Below are positions 1 through 7,741 of a stretch of DNA of 64,000 bases, one piece after another. A program made the translations under genes and the position numbers. Under the pieces are notes generated by a model that worked only from the letters and a program-made list of their open reading frames with translations, was not told the origin of the DNA and did not search any database. How positions within the stretch are numbered: position 1 is the stretch's first letter; every line of letters starts with the position of its first letter. The stretch spans positions 15,760 through 79,759 of the forward strand of contig CAZZHG010000007.1 of assembly GCA_964653655.1 (NCBI GenBank). The letters run 5' to 3'. Source of the stretch: CAZZHG01 sp964653655 (lineage in GTDB: Bacteria; Bdellovibrionota; FAC87; UBA2466).

Positions 1-535
1 GGCCTTCGTAAGTGGGCGCGGCACTCCGGCGAAAAATCGCGCTCCAGCGGATTCCGTCCACGTCTTTCTGGTACAACTTGCCGTAGGGAACACAGCTAGG
101 ATTGACGAACTCCGCCCGGTCGCACTTCAGTTCCGTTCCGAGCGGCAAACTGGCATTCGTCACCGAAGTTTCCTCTTCGGGGTAACCGGGGGTCCAGGTT
201 CCGCCGGCGCCCACGCAAAGCGCTTTTGTAGACTTGGTTGTGATGCTGCACAGGCCGCGCTTGGTGGGAAGTCCGCCGACCAACCAGCGGTTGTTCTGTT
301 TGTCCCAGGTGATGGCCTTTCCGTTCCATTCCCGCGGAACGTCTTGCGTTTCGGGCGCATTCGGGCCGATTCCCTTCGGAAGATACTTCGTTTCGCCGCC
401 GCCGTTCTCGCAAGCCGCCGCGTCCGCGTACTCGTGGACGGTGTTAGGTGTCCAATAGGACAGCTGACCCGGCTGTTCGGCGAAAGTGGAAAAGGAAAGG
501 ATGGACGCAAGCAAACACAGATGAAATCTACGCAC
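1..535 (-). CDS. Cys-rich exported protein, 3' end cut by window
   Basis: Reading leftwards from a GTG at 535, the frame stays open to base 1, so the C-terminus lies outside the window. The 178 visible residues begin with a signal peptide (RRFHLCLLASILSFSTFA, then EQPGQ). The mature part contains spaced cysteines and Trp/Gly-rich stretches (WTPNTVHEY, WNGKAITWD, GGTWTPGY), consistent with disulfide bonding outside the cytoplasm. An AGGGG Shine-Dalgarno sits about seven bases before the GTG, which decides this start. I do not recognise the family. The existence of the gene is well supported; its function is unknown. Confidence 0.65.
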   Translation of the reverse strand, partial: MRRFHLCLLASILSFSTFAEQPGQLSYWTPNTVHEYADAAACENGGGETKYLPKGIGPNAPETQDVPREWNGKAITWDKQNNRWLVGGLPTKRGLCSITTKSTKALCVGAGGTWTPGYPEEETSVTNASLPLGTELKCDRAEFVNPSCVPYGKLYQKDVDGIRWSAIFRRSAAPTYEG

Positions 536-659
536 GTGATGACCCCTGGTTCGGCGGGAGGCGGACGGAACCCCTACTTTTAACACTACGCTGGAAATGT
601 GGCGGAACGATGGAGATGAGCGCTCAGTTAATCATTTGGAATGACCCGGGAATTCCTGG

Positions 660-1733
660 TTAAGAAGGCTTAGGCGTCAGAATCGTGCGCGTGGGGTACG
701 CAAACTCGATTCCCTTCTCGGAAAACCGGCGGAAGATTTCGAGGTTCACCGCCTGCTGGATGTCCATGTGGAGTAGAGCATCGGGCTTTCGGATCCAGTA
801 GATGACCTCGAAATCGAGGGACGAATCGCCGTAGCGGACGAAATGCGCGCGTTCGAAGCGGGCCATCTCGTAGTGGCGGATGACGTCCTCGACGATTTTG
901 GGAATCGCTTTCAGGTCTTCGAGCTTCGTCGAGTAGGTCACTCCGAAGTTGAGCGGCACGCGGCGCTCGTACATGCGCCGGAAGTTGCGGATGCGGCTCT
1001 GGAGCAGATCCGAGTTCGGAAACGAAATCTCCTCACCCGAGGCGCTTCGGATTCGCGTCGTCTTGAGACCGATGCGCTCGATCGTTCCCGCATCGGGGCC
1101 CACCGTGATCGAGTCGCCCTGCACGAAGGGCTTATCCAGGATGATCGTGATGGAGGAGAACAAGTCGGAAAGAATTTTCTGGGACGCGAGACCGATGGCG
1201 ACACCTCCGATGCCCAAGCCCGCGATGAGCGTCGTGACGTTCACGCCCATGTTGTCGAGGGCGAAGAGCCCGAGGGCCACCCAGACGACCATTTTCAGAA
1301 GGCCGCTCGCCGCCTTCAGCGTGCCGGCCTTGTCCGCGTCGCCGCCCATCTGGTGGACGGCATAGTCCTCGAGGAGAAAATTGATGAGAAAGTTCGTCCA
1401 AACCGCGGCCTGAAAGAGAAACGCGATGACGAGAAGTTTCTGGATGAGGCCCTGGATATCGGGGCTCAAGTTCAGAAAGCGGGCACCAAACCAGAGAGAG
1501 AGGATGAACAGAAAACTGGAGCGGGTGCTTCTCAGAAAGTAGTCGCCCACCTTTTCCCAGTCTACACGTCCGAGGCCCTGCAACTTGGGCAAGCGCTTGC
1601 GGAGCAGGCGGCGGATCACTTTCATGCCGAAGAACATGAGGACGGTCAGCGAGAGGGCGAGGATCCACGAATGGAGGCTATTGCCGTAAAAGGGTTTGTC
1701 GAGGAATGCGAGTACCTTTTCGATTATCTCCAT
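660..1733 (-). CDS. MscS-family mechanosensitive channel
   Basis: This 357-aa inner-membrane protein would open under membrane tension to release ions. Several hydrophobic segments occupy roughly residues 20-160, followed by the Gly/Ala-rich pore helix (GLGIGGVAIGLASQ, about 170-183) and the soluble beta domain with DPFxxGDxI-like text (DKPFVQGDSITVG) and a conserved FPNSDL motif. The length fits the short MscS/YnaI-type class. The start ATG lies inside the end of the upstream ThiL-like gene (10-bp overlap), with AAGGAG nine bases before it, so the two are translationally coupled. The family is certain from motifs; the physiological trigger is inferred. Confidence 0.9.
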   Translation of the reverse strand: MEIIEKVLAFLDKPFYGNSLHSWILALSLTVLMFFGMKVIRRLLRKRLPKLQGLGRVDWEKVGDYFLRSTRSSFLFILSLWFGARFLNLSPDIQGLIQKLLVIAFLFQAAVWTNFLINFLLEDYAVHQMGGDADKAGTLKAASGLLKMVVWVALGLFALDNMGVNVTTLIAGLGIGGVAIGLASQKILSDLFSSITIILDKPFVQGDSITVGPDAGTIERIGLKTTRIRSASGEEISFPNSDLLQSRIRNFRRMYERRVPLNFGVTYSTKLEDLKAIPKIVEDVIRHYEMARFERAHFVRYGDSSLDFEVIYWIRKPDALLHMDIQQAVNLEIFRRFSEKGIEFAYPTRTILTPKPS

Positions 1734-2749
1734 CGGGTCCGGCTCCTTCTGGCGAAGTGGCTCCAGAGTTTCGGCAGGAGCGGGACGACTTCACCGTCGA
1801 GATTCTTGAGACGGACTTTCTCGCGGTTGTCGGTAATCGATCCGATCACCGCGATGGGAAGCTTCTTGCGCTTCATCGCTTGCTCCACTCTGGAGTACTG
1901 CTTGGGGGAAATCGTGTAGAGGAGACTGAAGTCCTCGCCGCCGTAGAGCGCCCAGGCGCGGGCGTCCGACTGTACGGAGCGCTCGATCTTGAGAAGATCG
2001 CCGGCGATGACGAGCCGGCCTTCGTCGACCAGGCAACCAACCCGCGACGCCTCGATGAGCCGATAAAGATCGCGCGTCAGCCCGTCGCGGATGTCGACCA
2101 TGGACGTCACCCCGCCGGCCGCCATGAGAGCCGCGCTTTCCGCCAGCCGCGGCTCGGGAAGCAGGTGGGCGCGGTAAGCCGAATCGTGCTTCAAGGCCTC
2201 GGTGCGGCCGAGCCGTTTCAAAAGTGTCAGCCCCGCGGCCGAAGACCCCAGCGGTCCGCTGAGGACCAGATGGTCGCCGGGCTTCGCGCCGGCCGGAGAA
2301 AAATGTTTCCCGCCGACCTGTCCCACGGCCGTCACGCAAATCGTCGCGCCCGAGGGCGAAGCCCCGGAAGTTTCGGCGACCAGATCCATCGCCCAGTGTT
2401 TAGCAAGCACCGCCGCTCCCGCCATGAGCTCCGCGACGAAAATCTCACCGTGATCTTGTTTCAAACCCAACGCGATGGTCGCGTAGAGCGGATCCGCACC
2501 GACCGCGGCGAGCGCGCTGAGGGCGACGGCAAGCGCCTTGTGTCCGACCTCCCGGGGAGTCGTGTAGGAGAGATCGAAGTGAACTTCCTCGACGAAGATC
2601 GTCGACTGGATCGCGAGACGGCCCGAGGGAGCCGCGACGACCGCGCCGCCTTCTCCGAAATTGGCGATCACTCGGCGCGATGGCTTTCCAAGCTCCAAGC
2701 GCATCTGCTCTTTCAGCTCCCGGCCGTCGAGAAATCGAATGGCTTCCAT
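1724..2749 (-). CDS. ThiL-like (AIR synthase-related) protein, probable pseudoenzyme
   Basis: The fold is that of thiamine-monophosphate kinase/AIR synthase-related proteins: HKALAVALSALAAVGADP, AGAKPGDHLVLSGPLGSSAAGL and LYGGEDFSLLYT align with ThiL landmarks. ThiL normally carries GDD, STD, NLSD, GGDT and SDG to bind Mg2+ and ATP. Here these read GEGG, QST, ALSA, AETS and RDG, so almost all metal-binding aspartates are gone. It is probably not an active TMP kinase and may be a binding or regulatory derivative. An ATG at 2749 is chosen; a GTG at 2770 is an alternative. It is followed by the mscS-like gene with a 10-bp overlap. Confidence 0.75.
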   Translation of the reverse strand: MEAIRFLDGRELKEQMRLELGKPSRRVIANFGEGGAVVAAPSGRLAIQSTIFVEEVHFDLSYTTPREVGHKALAVALSALAAVGADPLYATIALGLKQDHGEIFVAELMAGAAVLAKHWAMDLVAETSGASPSGATICVTAVGQVGGKHFSPAGAKPGDHLVLSGPLGSSAAGLTLLKRLGRTEALKHDSAYRAHLLPEPRLAESAALMAAGGVTSMVDIRDGLTRDLYRLIEASRVGCLVDEGRLVIAGDLLKIERSVQSDARAWALYGGEDFSLLYTISPKQYSRVEQAMKRKKLPIAVIGSITDNREKVRLKNLDGEVVPLLPKLWSHFARRSRTRWR

Positions 2750-2943
2750 ACGAGGAATCCAAGATACCACCCGCCCCCGGGCGTAGGCAAAAAGTCTTGT
2801 CGCCGGGCTAACTTACCATGTATTCCGGCGGTGTCCGGCCACTAGCCAGGGTAACCCAGCAAACCGACTCGACTTTCTCGCGGCCTCCCGAGGCCCGGCC
2901 AACCTCTCTTCACCCGGACAGGCGCCCGACTGCGCGGCTAGCC

Positions 2944-2959
2944 TGGTCCTAGGCTTGCA
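2944..2959 (+). promoter_or_regulatory. sigma54-type -24/-12 promoter
   Basis: The sequence TGGTCCTAGGCTTGCA has the GG and GC dinucleotides exactly ten bases apart and a perfect TTGCA -12 element. The -24 box differs from TGGCACG at three positions. It lies 37 bases upstream of the ATG of a small exported protein. Confidence 0.6.
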
Positions 2960-2996
2960 ATCTCTTGGGGCAAGCCTTGTCCCTTTGGGAGACACC

Positions 2997-3245
2997 ATGA
3001 GACTCGCAATCATCCTCAGCCTCACCCTTTTCGCCTTCACCGCCCAAGCCGCGGGAAGAGACAAAAAAGCGAACTGCAGCGTGCAGCTGATCCGCGAAGC
3101 GAGCTCCAGCTCCATCGAGATTTCGTTCGATGCCGACAGCCAGGAAGAATGCGACCGCGCCCGCGGCCCCGAAGTCACCACGGCCTACGACGGCCCCGCC
3201 GCTCCGGTCGAAAAACCGGCGCCCGCGAAAAAAGCCAAACGCTGA
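2997..3245 (+). CDS. Small exported protein (82 aa)
   Basis: The protein starts with a clear signal peptide (MRLAIILSLTLFAFTAQA, cleavage after AQA). A short mature region with two cysteines (KKANCSVQL and SQEECDRA) follows, and then a Pro/Ala/Lys-rich tail (APVEKPAPAKKAKR). The ATG at 2997 is preferred over upstream in-frame codons because it begins the signal peptide and follows GGGAGAC. It stands alone downstream of a sigma54-like promoter and converges on an FHA gene three bases away. The family is not recognised; a small periplasmic protein with one disulfide is the safest description. Confidence 0.65.
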   Translation: MRLAIILSLTLFAFTAQAAGRDKKANCSVQLIREASSSSIEISFDADSQEECDRARGPEVTTAYDGPAAPVEKPAPAKKAKR

Positions 3246-3248
3246 AAA

Positions 3249-3740
3249 TTAAGCTCTGGATCCCTTACCGGGAATATAGGTTTGCGAATGAGCGGGACCA
3301 TTACGCTCTAGAACTTGCTCGACGTCAGACCACTTCTGCGCGGCCTCCCTCAACGTCTTCGTATCTTCCTTGGTCCAAACCACCGTCACTTCCTTCGCGC
3401 GTTTCGTTCCGTCCAGCGCGGGCGGTTGCGCCGAGCTTCGTTTGCAGTCCACGAGGAGAAGCGTCGTACCGCCGATTCGAATCTCGTCGCCCACCTTCAC
3501 GACCGCCTCCGTCACCCGGTGCTCGTTCAAGTAAGTACCGTTCGTGCTTTGGAGGTCGCGGACCTGAAGGTCTCCGGCGCGGGAGAGATAAATCAAAGCG
3601 TGGTTTCTGGAGCAGTGAGGCTCGGCTAGAAGGACGTCGGCGTCTTTGCGGCCGACGAGACAGTGCTCTCCCTCGATTTCCAAAAACCGGGATGTGACGG
3701 CGTCGGCGAGGGACTCTTTGACGAGTATCTTGAGCTTCAT
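3249..3740 (-). CDS. FHA-domain protein
   Basis: This 163-aa cytoplasmic protein has an intact forkhead-associated domain in about residues 25-100: VGRKDADV, then SRNHALIYL, then STNGTYLN. These are the phosphothreonine-binding landmarks (Gly-Arg, Ser..His, Asn-Gly). The remaining 60 residues are Lys/Glu-rich (KRAKEVTVVWTKEDTKTLREAAQKW) and may form a helix. It is probably a reader of Ser/Thr phosphorylation, but no kinase is nearby. A consensus TATAAT lies upstream, with GGGAGGAG before the ATG. Domain assignment is firm; the partner is unknown. Confidence 0.85.
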   Translation of the reverse strand: MKLKILVKESLADAVTSRFLEIEGEHCLVGRKDADVLLAEPHCSRNHALIYLSRAGDLQVRDLQSTNGTYLNEHRVTEAVVKVGDEIRIGGTTLLLVDCKRSSAQPPALDGTKRAKEVTVVWTKEDTKTLREAAQKWSDVEQVLERNGPAHSQTYIPGKGSRA

Positions 3741-3762
3741 GGCCAGTTCAGCTCCTCCCTAA

Positions 3763-3768
3763 ATTATA
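3763..3768 (-). promoter_or_regulatory. -10 hexamer (TATAAT) for the FHA gene
   Basis: A perfect TATAAT reads on the minus strand 22 bases before the FHA start codon, followed by GGGAGGAG. I find no good -35 at 16-18 bases, so this is a partial promoter call. Confidence 0.4.
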
Positions 3769-3952
3769 ACGCAACACGCTATTCACCCTCGACAAAAAGT
3801 GACCCGGGACCCCGTTCACCGACGGAATTCAGGCCGAAAGGCGAAAACGAAAATTACGCCGGACTCGCGGGGCTTTGCGCGCGCATTCCGACGGCATACG
3901 GCGGATAAGATTTTTGGCGCGGCCCGTGCTCCTTACGAATCCGGAGGTCGAT

Positions 3953-4510
3953 TTGGGACGGCTGCTCGCGATATTTTCCTGCCTGCTGATGAACGCCGCG
4001 CTCGCGACGTCCCCTTCTCTCTGCCGACTCGATTACAACGAAACCTGCGAAGCCCCCGAGGCCGTCTCCCTTGCCCTCTCGCAACGGGCGTTGCTCCTGG
4101 AATGGTCGTTAAAGTACTCATCGCTTTCCCGCCACGACGAGGTGATCGTGCTCGCGCTTTCGGATTTGCCCCATGCCATCCGGCACAAGATCTTTCTCGA
4201 TCGGAGCCGAGTGCTCTCCCGCGGCCAGGTCAAAGCGAGGCTCCGCGAGCTGGGCTGCGATCCGGAAGCGCATCCGGTCTGGAAAGCGATACTAGAAGCG
4301 ATGCCGACCGCCTTCGGCGGCGAGCGGAGGTTTTACGCGGGTCTCGAGCAAGCGATTCACCGCCTCCTCGTGTCCGAGCCGGGAAAGGTCGCCGCCTTGA
4401 GAAGAGAGATGGCTTCGGAGCCCGCTAAGCCGCGGAAGGAAGAAACCAGAATAGAATCAGAGCCACGAGCGTCGGAATCAACGCCCCGAGAAAAAGGCCT
4501 AACGGGCTAA
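3953..4510 (+). CDS. Exported protein of unknown function (TTG start)
   Basis: The 185-aa product begins with a hydrophobic signal peptide (LGRLLAIFSCLLMNAALA). The TTG at 3953 is chosen because GGAGG lies five to six bases before it and because it places the signal peptide at the very N-terminus; the in-frame ATG at 3875 would bury it. The mature part is helical and charged and ends in a Lys/Glu/Ser-rich tail. The last 86 bases overlap the 3' end of the convergent antiporter gene, so the C-terminal tail may be poorly constrained. No family is recognised. Confidence 0.6.
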   Translation: MGRLLAIFSCLLMNAALATSPSLCRLDYNETCEAPEAVSLALSQRALLLEWSLKYSSLSRHDEVIVLALSDLPHAIRHKIFLDRSRVLSRGQVKARLRELGCDPEAHPVWKAILEAMPTAFGGERRFYAGLEQAIHRLLVSEPGKVAALRREMASEPAKPRKEETRIESEPRASESTPREKGLTG

Positions 4511-5696
4511 TCCCGTCTTTACCGAAACTGGACCGCAAAATCGAATAACCGGCCGGGTTCGGCGCATTGGCGATGACCGTGAGTCCGCCACCCACCACCG
4601 CGCCCGAGACGAGAGCGCTCTTCATTTCCTCGGTCAGCGTCGGCACCTGCGATCCGAGAAAGGTCAAAGCCGCGTTGTCGGTGATGGCAGTGAGAGCGGC
4701 CGCGCCGACGTAAAGCTCGAGGGTCCCGAGCCGCTCGAGAAAATCCTTCAGCCACCAGCCCTGTAATCCCCCGAGTACCACGAGCCCCGCGAGGAAGAAT
4801 CCGACGAGAAGGCTTTCCCTCAGTCTCAGCTCGTCCTGATACTCGCGCGTCACCGACATCACGCCCAAGAACATGAGAAAGACCGCGAGAAAGGCCAGAG
4901 GATAATGCGCGAAGTGCACGACTCCCCCGAGAAGCACCACGTGAAGCAGCGACATCCCCAAGGGAACCGGGGATTTGTTTTTCGTTCCCCGGGGCGCGGC
5001 GGAAAGCGTCTTCCAGCCGTAGGCCGTCGCGAGGCCGGCGTTTAGAAGTACGGAGGCGACCGACTTCCAGCCGAAATGGGAGAACATGAACGCGAAATCC
5101 CAGTTCCATTTCGCGGCGACCATCAAGACGGGAGGAGCCGCGTAGGGAGTGAGAACGCCGCCGATGGAAACGTTCACGAAGAGTACGCCGAGACTCAAAT
5201 AGAGAAACTTGGGGTTGCCGCCCCGATCGAAAACCCTTTCCTTCAAGACGAGCGCCGTAACGGTCATCGCGGCGGGTTCCGTGATGAAGCTTCCGAGCAA
5301 CGGCCCGAGGACAAGCGCCGTAAAATAGAAAGAGGTTCCGCCGGGCAAAGGAAGTAGCCGCGCGGCCGCGCCGATGACCGCGTTGGCGAAAGTTAGAACG
5401 GGTTTCGTCGCCGCGATCGCCATGATGACGAAAACGAAGGCCGCTTCCGTGAAATCGCACTCATGCAGATAGGAGAGCATCTGCTTTTCGCCGTGGGTGA
5501 CGGCGATTCCCGCGAGCAGCACTCCCGCCCACAGACCGAAAACCACCTCCACCTCGCCGAGCAGGTGGAAAAGATTTTCCCCGAGAGATCCCTCGGGAAA
5601 CCTCGACGCAATGCGACCAAATTGCGCCGTACAAAACGTGTGAAGGATCGCGAGCGCGAAGAGAACAGTGGCGAGAATTTCGATATTGTGCGTCAA
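4425..5696 (-). CDS. Putative Na+/H+ antiporter (Na_H_antiport_2-like)
   Basis: This 423-aa integral membrane protein has about eleven to twelve hydrophobic segments. It shows transporter-type motifs such as GSFITEPAAMTVTALVL and AITDNAALTFLGSQ, in which polar Asp/Asn/Thr residues sit inside membrane helices, as in NhaD/ArsB-like ion transporters. The closest family I recognise is the putative Na+/H+ antiporter family PF07399. The start is a TTG with no strong ribosome site. An extended -10 (TGaTACAAT) lies about 30 bases upstream. Ion specificity is inferred from family resemblance only. Confidence 0.75.
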   Translation of the reverse strand: MTHNIEILATVLFALAILHTFCTAQFGRIASRFPEGSLGENLFHLLGEVEVVFGLWAGVLLAGIAVTHGEKQMLSYLHECDFTEAAFVFVIMAIAATKPVLTFANAVIGAAARLLPLPGGTSFYFTALVLGPLLGSFITEPAAMTVTALVLKERVFDRGGNPKFLYLSLGVLFVNVSIGGVLTPYAAPPVLMVAAKWNWDFAFMFSHFGWKSVASVLLNAGLATAYGWKTLSAAPRGTKNKSPVPLGMSLLHVVLLGGVVHFAHYPLAFLAVFLMFLGVMSVTREYQDELRLRESLLVGFFLAGLVVLGGLQGWWLKDFLERLGTLELYVGAAALTAITDNAALTFLGSQVPTLTEEMKSALVSGAVVGGGLTVIANAPNPAGYSILRSSFGKDGISPLGLFLGALIPTLVALILFWFLPSAA

Positions 5697-5724
5697 ACGA
5701 GATCGTCCGTATTCAGTTTCATGG

Positions 5725-5733
5725 ATTGTATCA
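5725..5733 (-). promoter_or_regulatory. Extended -10 promoter for the antiporter gene
   Basis: On the minus strand TGATACAAT matches the extended -10 pattern TGnTATAAT with one change and points into the antiporter gene, giving a leader of about 20 bases. Confidence 0.4.
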
Positions 5734-5764
5734 CGTCGATTTATTGACGATCGCGCAGCGTCGA

Positions 5765-5780
5765 CGGACAGCTAGTTGCA
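5765..5780 (+). promoter_or_regulatory. sigma54-type -24/-12 promoter
   Basis: CGGACAGCTAGTTGCA carries GG and GC ten bases apart and a perfect TTGCA at -12; the -24 box is weaker. It lies 24 bases before the ATG of an exported papain-like protease. Confidence 0.5.
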
Positions 5781-5804
5781 GTGGGTTATTTCTTTGGGGG
5801 TTTC

Positions 5805-6896
5805 ATGTTGCAACGCACCATTCTAACGTTACTCGTTCTCGTTTCTTTCTCCGCGCGCGCGGACATTCTCGACGCCTTCGAGCTGTTTCCGACTTTCGAT
5901 CTGCCGCAAACGTGGGAGGCCTCGACTCCTCCCGCGGCCGAAATGAAAGACCAAAAACGCTTCCCCTACTGCGGGCTCTTCGCGATGGCGACGTTTCTGG
6001 AAATCTGGGGCGACACCACTCGTGCTCACGTTTTTCCTCCTATCGACGAGTCCTACCTGAGCCTCGGTTACAACCGGGTAGTCGGCAGCCCGAAGATGGG
6101 CACGAGCCTCACGTGGCTCTCGCTGACCACCCAGATCTTCGGCGCCCTCCCGAAAGGTGCGAAGTTCCGCGGCACGGGCTCCGCTTGGCCCATCGAAAAC
6201 TGGCGGCAGGAAAACACGCGTCTGATTTCGACGAAAATCACGGACCCCCTTCTCACCGGAAAGTACGTTTGGGGACGCAACACGCAGGAGTTCACGGGGC
6301 CTCAGTTCCTCAGTGACTACCTCCACATCGACATGCGCAATTTTTACGTGTTGCACACGGACTTCGAGGAGGGCGTCAAAGGCGACACCAGCCCGAACGA
6401 AGAGCAAGCCGTCGCGGCACCCCTTCGCCTCGGCAGTTTGGAGGCAACGGCAAAATCGATGCAAGCCATCGCCCTCAAGATGGGCGGGGACACCCGCATG
6501 GCCGTCACCAAACCGGAAGTCCTTTACAAGGCGACGAAGCTTCAGCTCTACGCGCGCCGGCCCGTGTACATGGGCATCAACGCCGGTCTCACGAAGGACA
6601 AGTTCCGCAAGTACGGCGTGCTTACCAGCGCGGATCTCGTGCCGGTGGGCACGGGTTTCAACGGCGCCCACGCGGTCGTCGCCGTCGCCCATTGCGACAA
6701 GACGAACTCCGTCGATCGCATCTGCCAGCGCTTTGGCCCGTACATGAAGCAGCGGAATGTCGACGAGTGCATCGCGGTCCAGAACAGCTGGGGGACGGCG
6801 GTAAACGACAAGGGCTTCTTCTGTTTGGCTCCGGATGCCTGGAGACGGGTCACGCAGGCGGTCTTCATCGAGAAGAATCTCGTTAAAGGCAACTGA
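5805..6896 (+). CDS. Exported papain-like (C1) cysteine protease
   Basis: The 363-aa protein has a signal peptide (MLQRTILTLLVLVSFSARA) and the papain catalytic order. The oxyanion Gln is near 50 and the nucleophile Cys56 lies in PYCGLFAMATFLEI. His289 lies in GAHAVVAVAHCD and Asn327 in VQNSWG, the signature NSWG of family C1. It has no recognisable pro-region, and the catalytic Cys-to-His distance is longer than in papain, with an insertion at about 100-250. The ATG at 5805 follows GGGGG and is preferred to a GTG at 5781. It probably degrades proteins in the periplasm or outside the cell. Expression probably depends on the sigma54-like promoter just upstream. Confidence 0.8.
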   Translation: MLQRTILTLLVLVSFSARADILDAFELFPTFDLPQTWEASTPPAAEMKDQKRFPYCGLFAMATFLEIWGDTTRAHVFPPIDESYLSLGYNRVVGSPKMGTSLTWLSLTTQIFGALPKGAKFRGTGSAWPIENWRQENTRLISTKITDPLLTGKYVWGRNTQEFTGPQFLSDYLHIDMRNFYVLHTDFEEGVKGDTSPNEEQAVAAPLRLGSLEATAKSMQAIALKMGGDTRMAVTKPEVLYKATKLQLYARRPVYMGINAGLTKDKFRKYGVLTSADLVPVGTGFNGAHAVVAVAHCDKTNSVDRICQRFGPYMKQRNVDECIAVQNSWGTAVNDKGFFCLAPDAWRRVTQAVFIEKNLVKGN

Positions 6897-6913
6897 CAAG
6901 TTCCGCACACACG

Positions 6914-6949
6914 AACCGCCGGATCCGAGAGGGTCCGGCGGTTTTTTTT
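6914..6949 (+). terminator. Rho-independent terminator
   Basis: A perfect 10-bp stem (AACCGCCGGA at 6914-6923 with TCCGGCGGTT at 6934-6943) runs into an eight-base T tract. It ends the papain-like protease transcript. Confidence 0.9.
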
Positions 6950-6951
6950 AG

Positions 6952-6960
6952 TGGTAGGCT
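6952..6960 (+). promoter_or_regulatory. Possible extended -10, start-proximal
   Basis: TGGTAGGCT fits TGn plus a weak -10 hexamer and ends seven bases before the ATG of the DUF1223 gene, immediately after a terminator. If used, the mRNA would be leaderless. Confidence 0.3.
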
Positions 6961-6967
6961 TCTCCCC

Positions 6968-7738
6968 ATGAGGAATCTTCTTCGACTGGCCGCGCTCGCG
7001 CTTCTTCTTTTACCGCCGACCGAGGCGCCGGCAGACTCCATTGCCGAGTTCTCGAGTGGGAAGACGACCGTTGCGCTTCTGGAACTTTTCAGTTCGGAAG
7101 GGTGCAGCAGCTGCCCGCCCGCGGATGAGTTCCTCTCCGGCTTGCGCGGACGCGCGGATCTTTGGAAGGCCTTCATCCCGGTCGGCTTTCACGTGGATTA
7201 CTGGGACCGGCTGGGTTGGGTGGACAAGCTCGCGCAAAAAGCATTCACGCGCCGCCAGCACGGGTATGCGGCCCAGTGGAAATCGGATCGAGTTTATACT
7301 CCGGCGCTCGTCTTTCAGGGCAAGGAGTGGAGCGGCTGGCAACGAGGGGCCATTCCGACGGCGAAAGGCGAACCGGGATCGTTGCGGCTTACCCTGCGCA
7401 AGGACGGGAGCGGGGAAGTCTCTTTCCGTCCCCAGGGCTCGCCCGCCAGCCAGGTCTGGTCGTTATCGGTGGCCGTTTTGGGAAACGGGGTGGTCTCGAA
7501 AATTCTCGCGGGAGAGAACCGGGGGAAAACAATTCGCCACGAATTCGTCGTCATGGATTTTCATTCGGGCGACGGCTTCACGGCGAAAGACGGTAAGGTC
7601 ACCATGAACGTCTCACTCAAGCCCAGCCCCAAAGTGGACGTTCCAAGATACTCGGCGGTCGCCTGGGCGGTTCCCGCCAAGGCGTACGAGCCGGTCCAGG
7701 CCGTCGGAGGGGATCTGCCCGAAAGCTTCTTTCGGTAA
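6968..7738 (+). CDS. DUF1223 thioredoxin-like exported protein
   Basis: The 256-aa product has a signal peptide (MRNLLRLAALALLLLPPTEAPA). It carries the DUF1223 hallmarks LLELFSSEGCSSCPPADEFL, with a CxxC at 46-49, and FHVDYWDRLGWVDKLA. The family adopts a thioredoxin-like fold, and the CSSC pair suggests a redox role in the periplasm, though the biochemical function of DUF1223 is not established. The gene is monocistronic, between a terminator and the convergent glucoamylase gene three bases away. The start ATG lacks a clear ribosome site, consistent with leaderless translation. Confidence 0.85.
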   Translation: MRNLLRLAALALLLLPPTEAPADSIAEFSSGKTTVALLELFSSEGCSSCPPADEFLSGLRGRADLWKAFIPVGFHVDYWDRLGWVDKLAQKAFTRRQHGYAAQWKSDRVYTPALVFQGKEWSGWQRGAIPTAKGEPGSLRLTLRKDGSGEVSFRPQGSPASQVWSLSVAVLGNGVVSKILAGENRGKTIRHEFVVMDFHSGDGFTAKDGKVTMNVSLKPSPKVDVPRYSAVAWAVPAKAYEPVQAVGGDLPESFFR

Positions 7739-7741
7739 CTG

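Noticed and set aside
5693..5722. Nine-codon leader reading frame whose stop overlaps the antiporter TTG start
   Set aside because: The extended -10 lies only two bases upstream, so transcription would begin inside or after the leader start codon.
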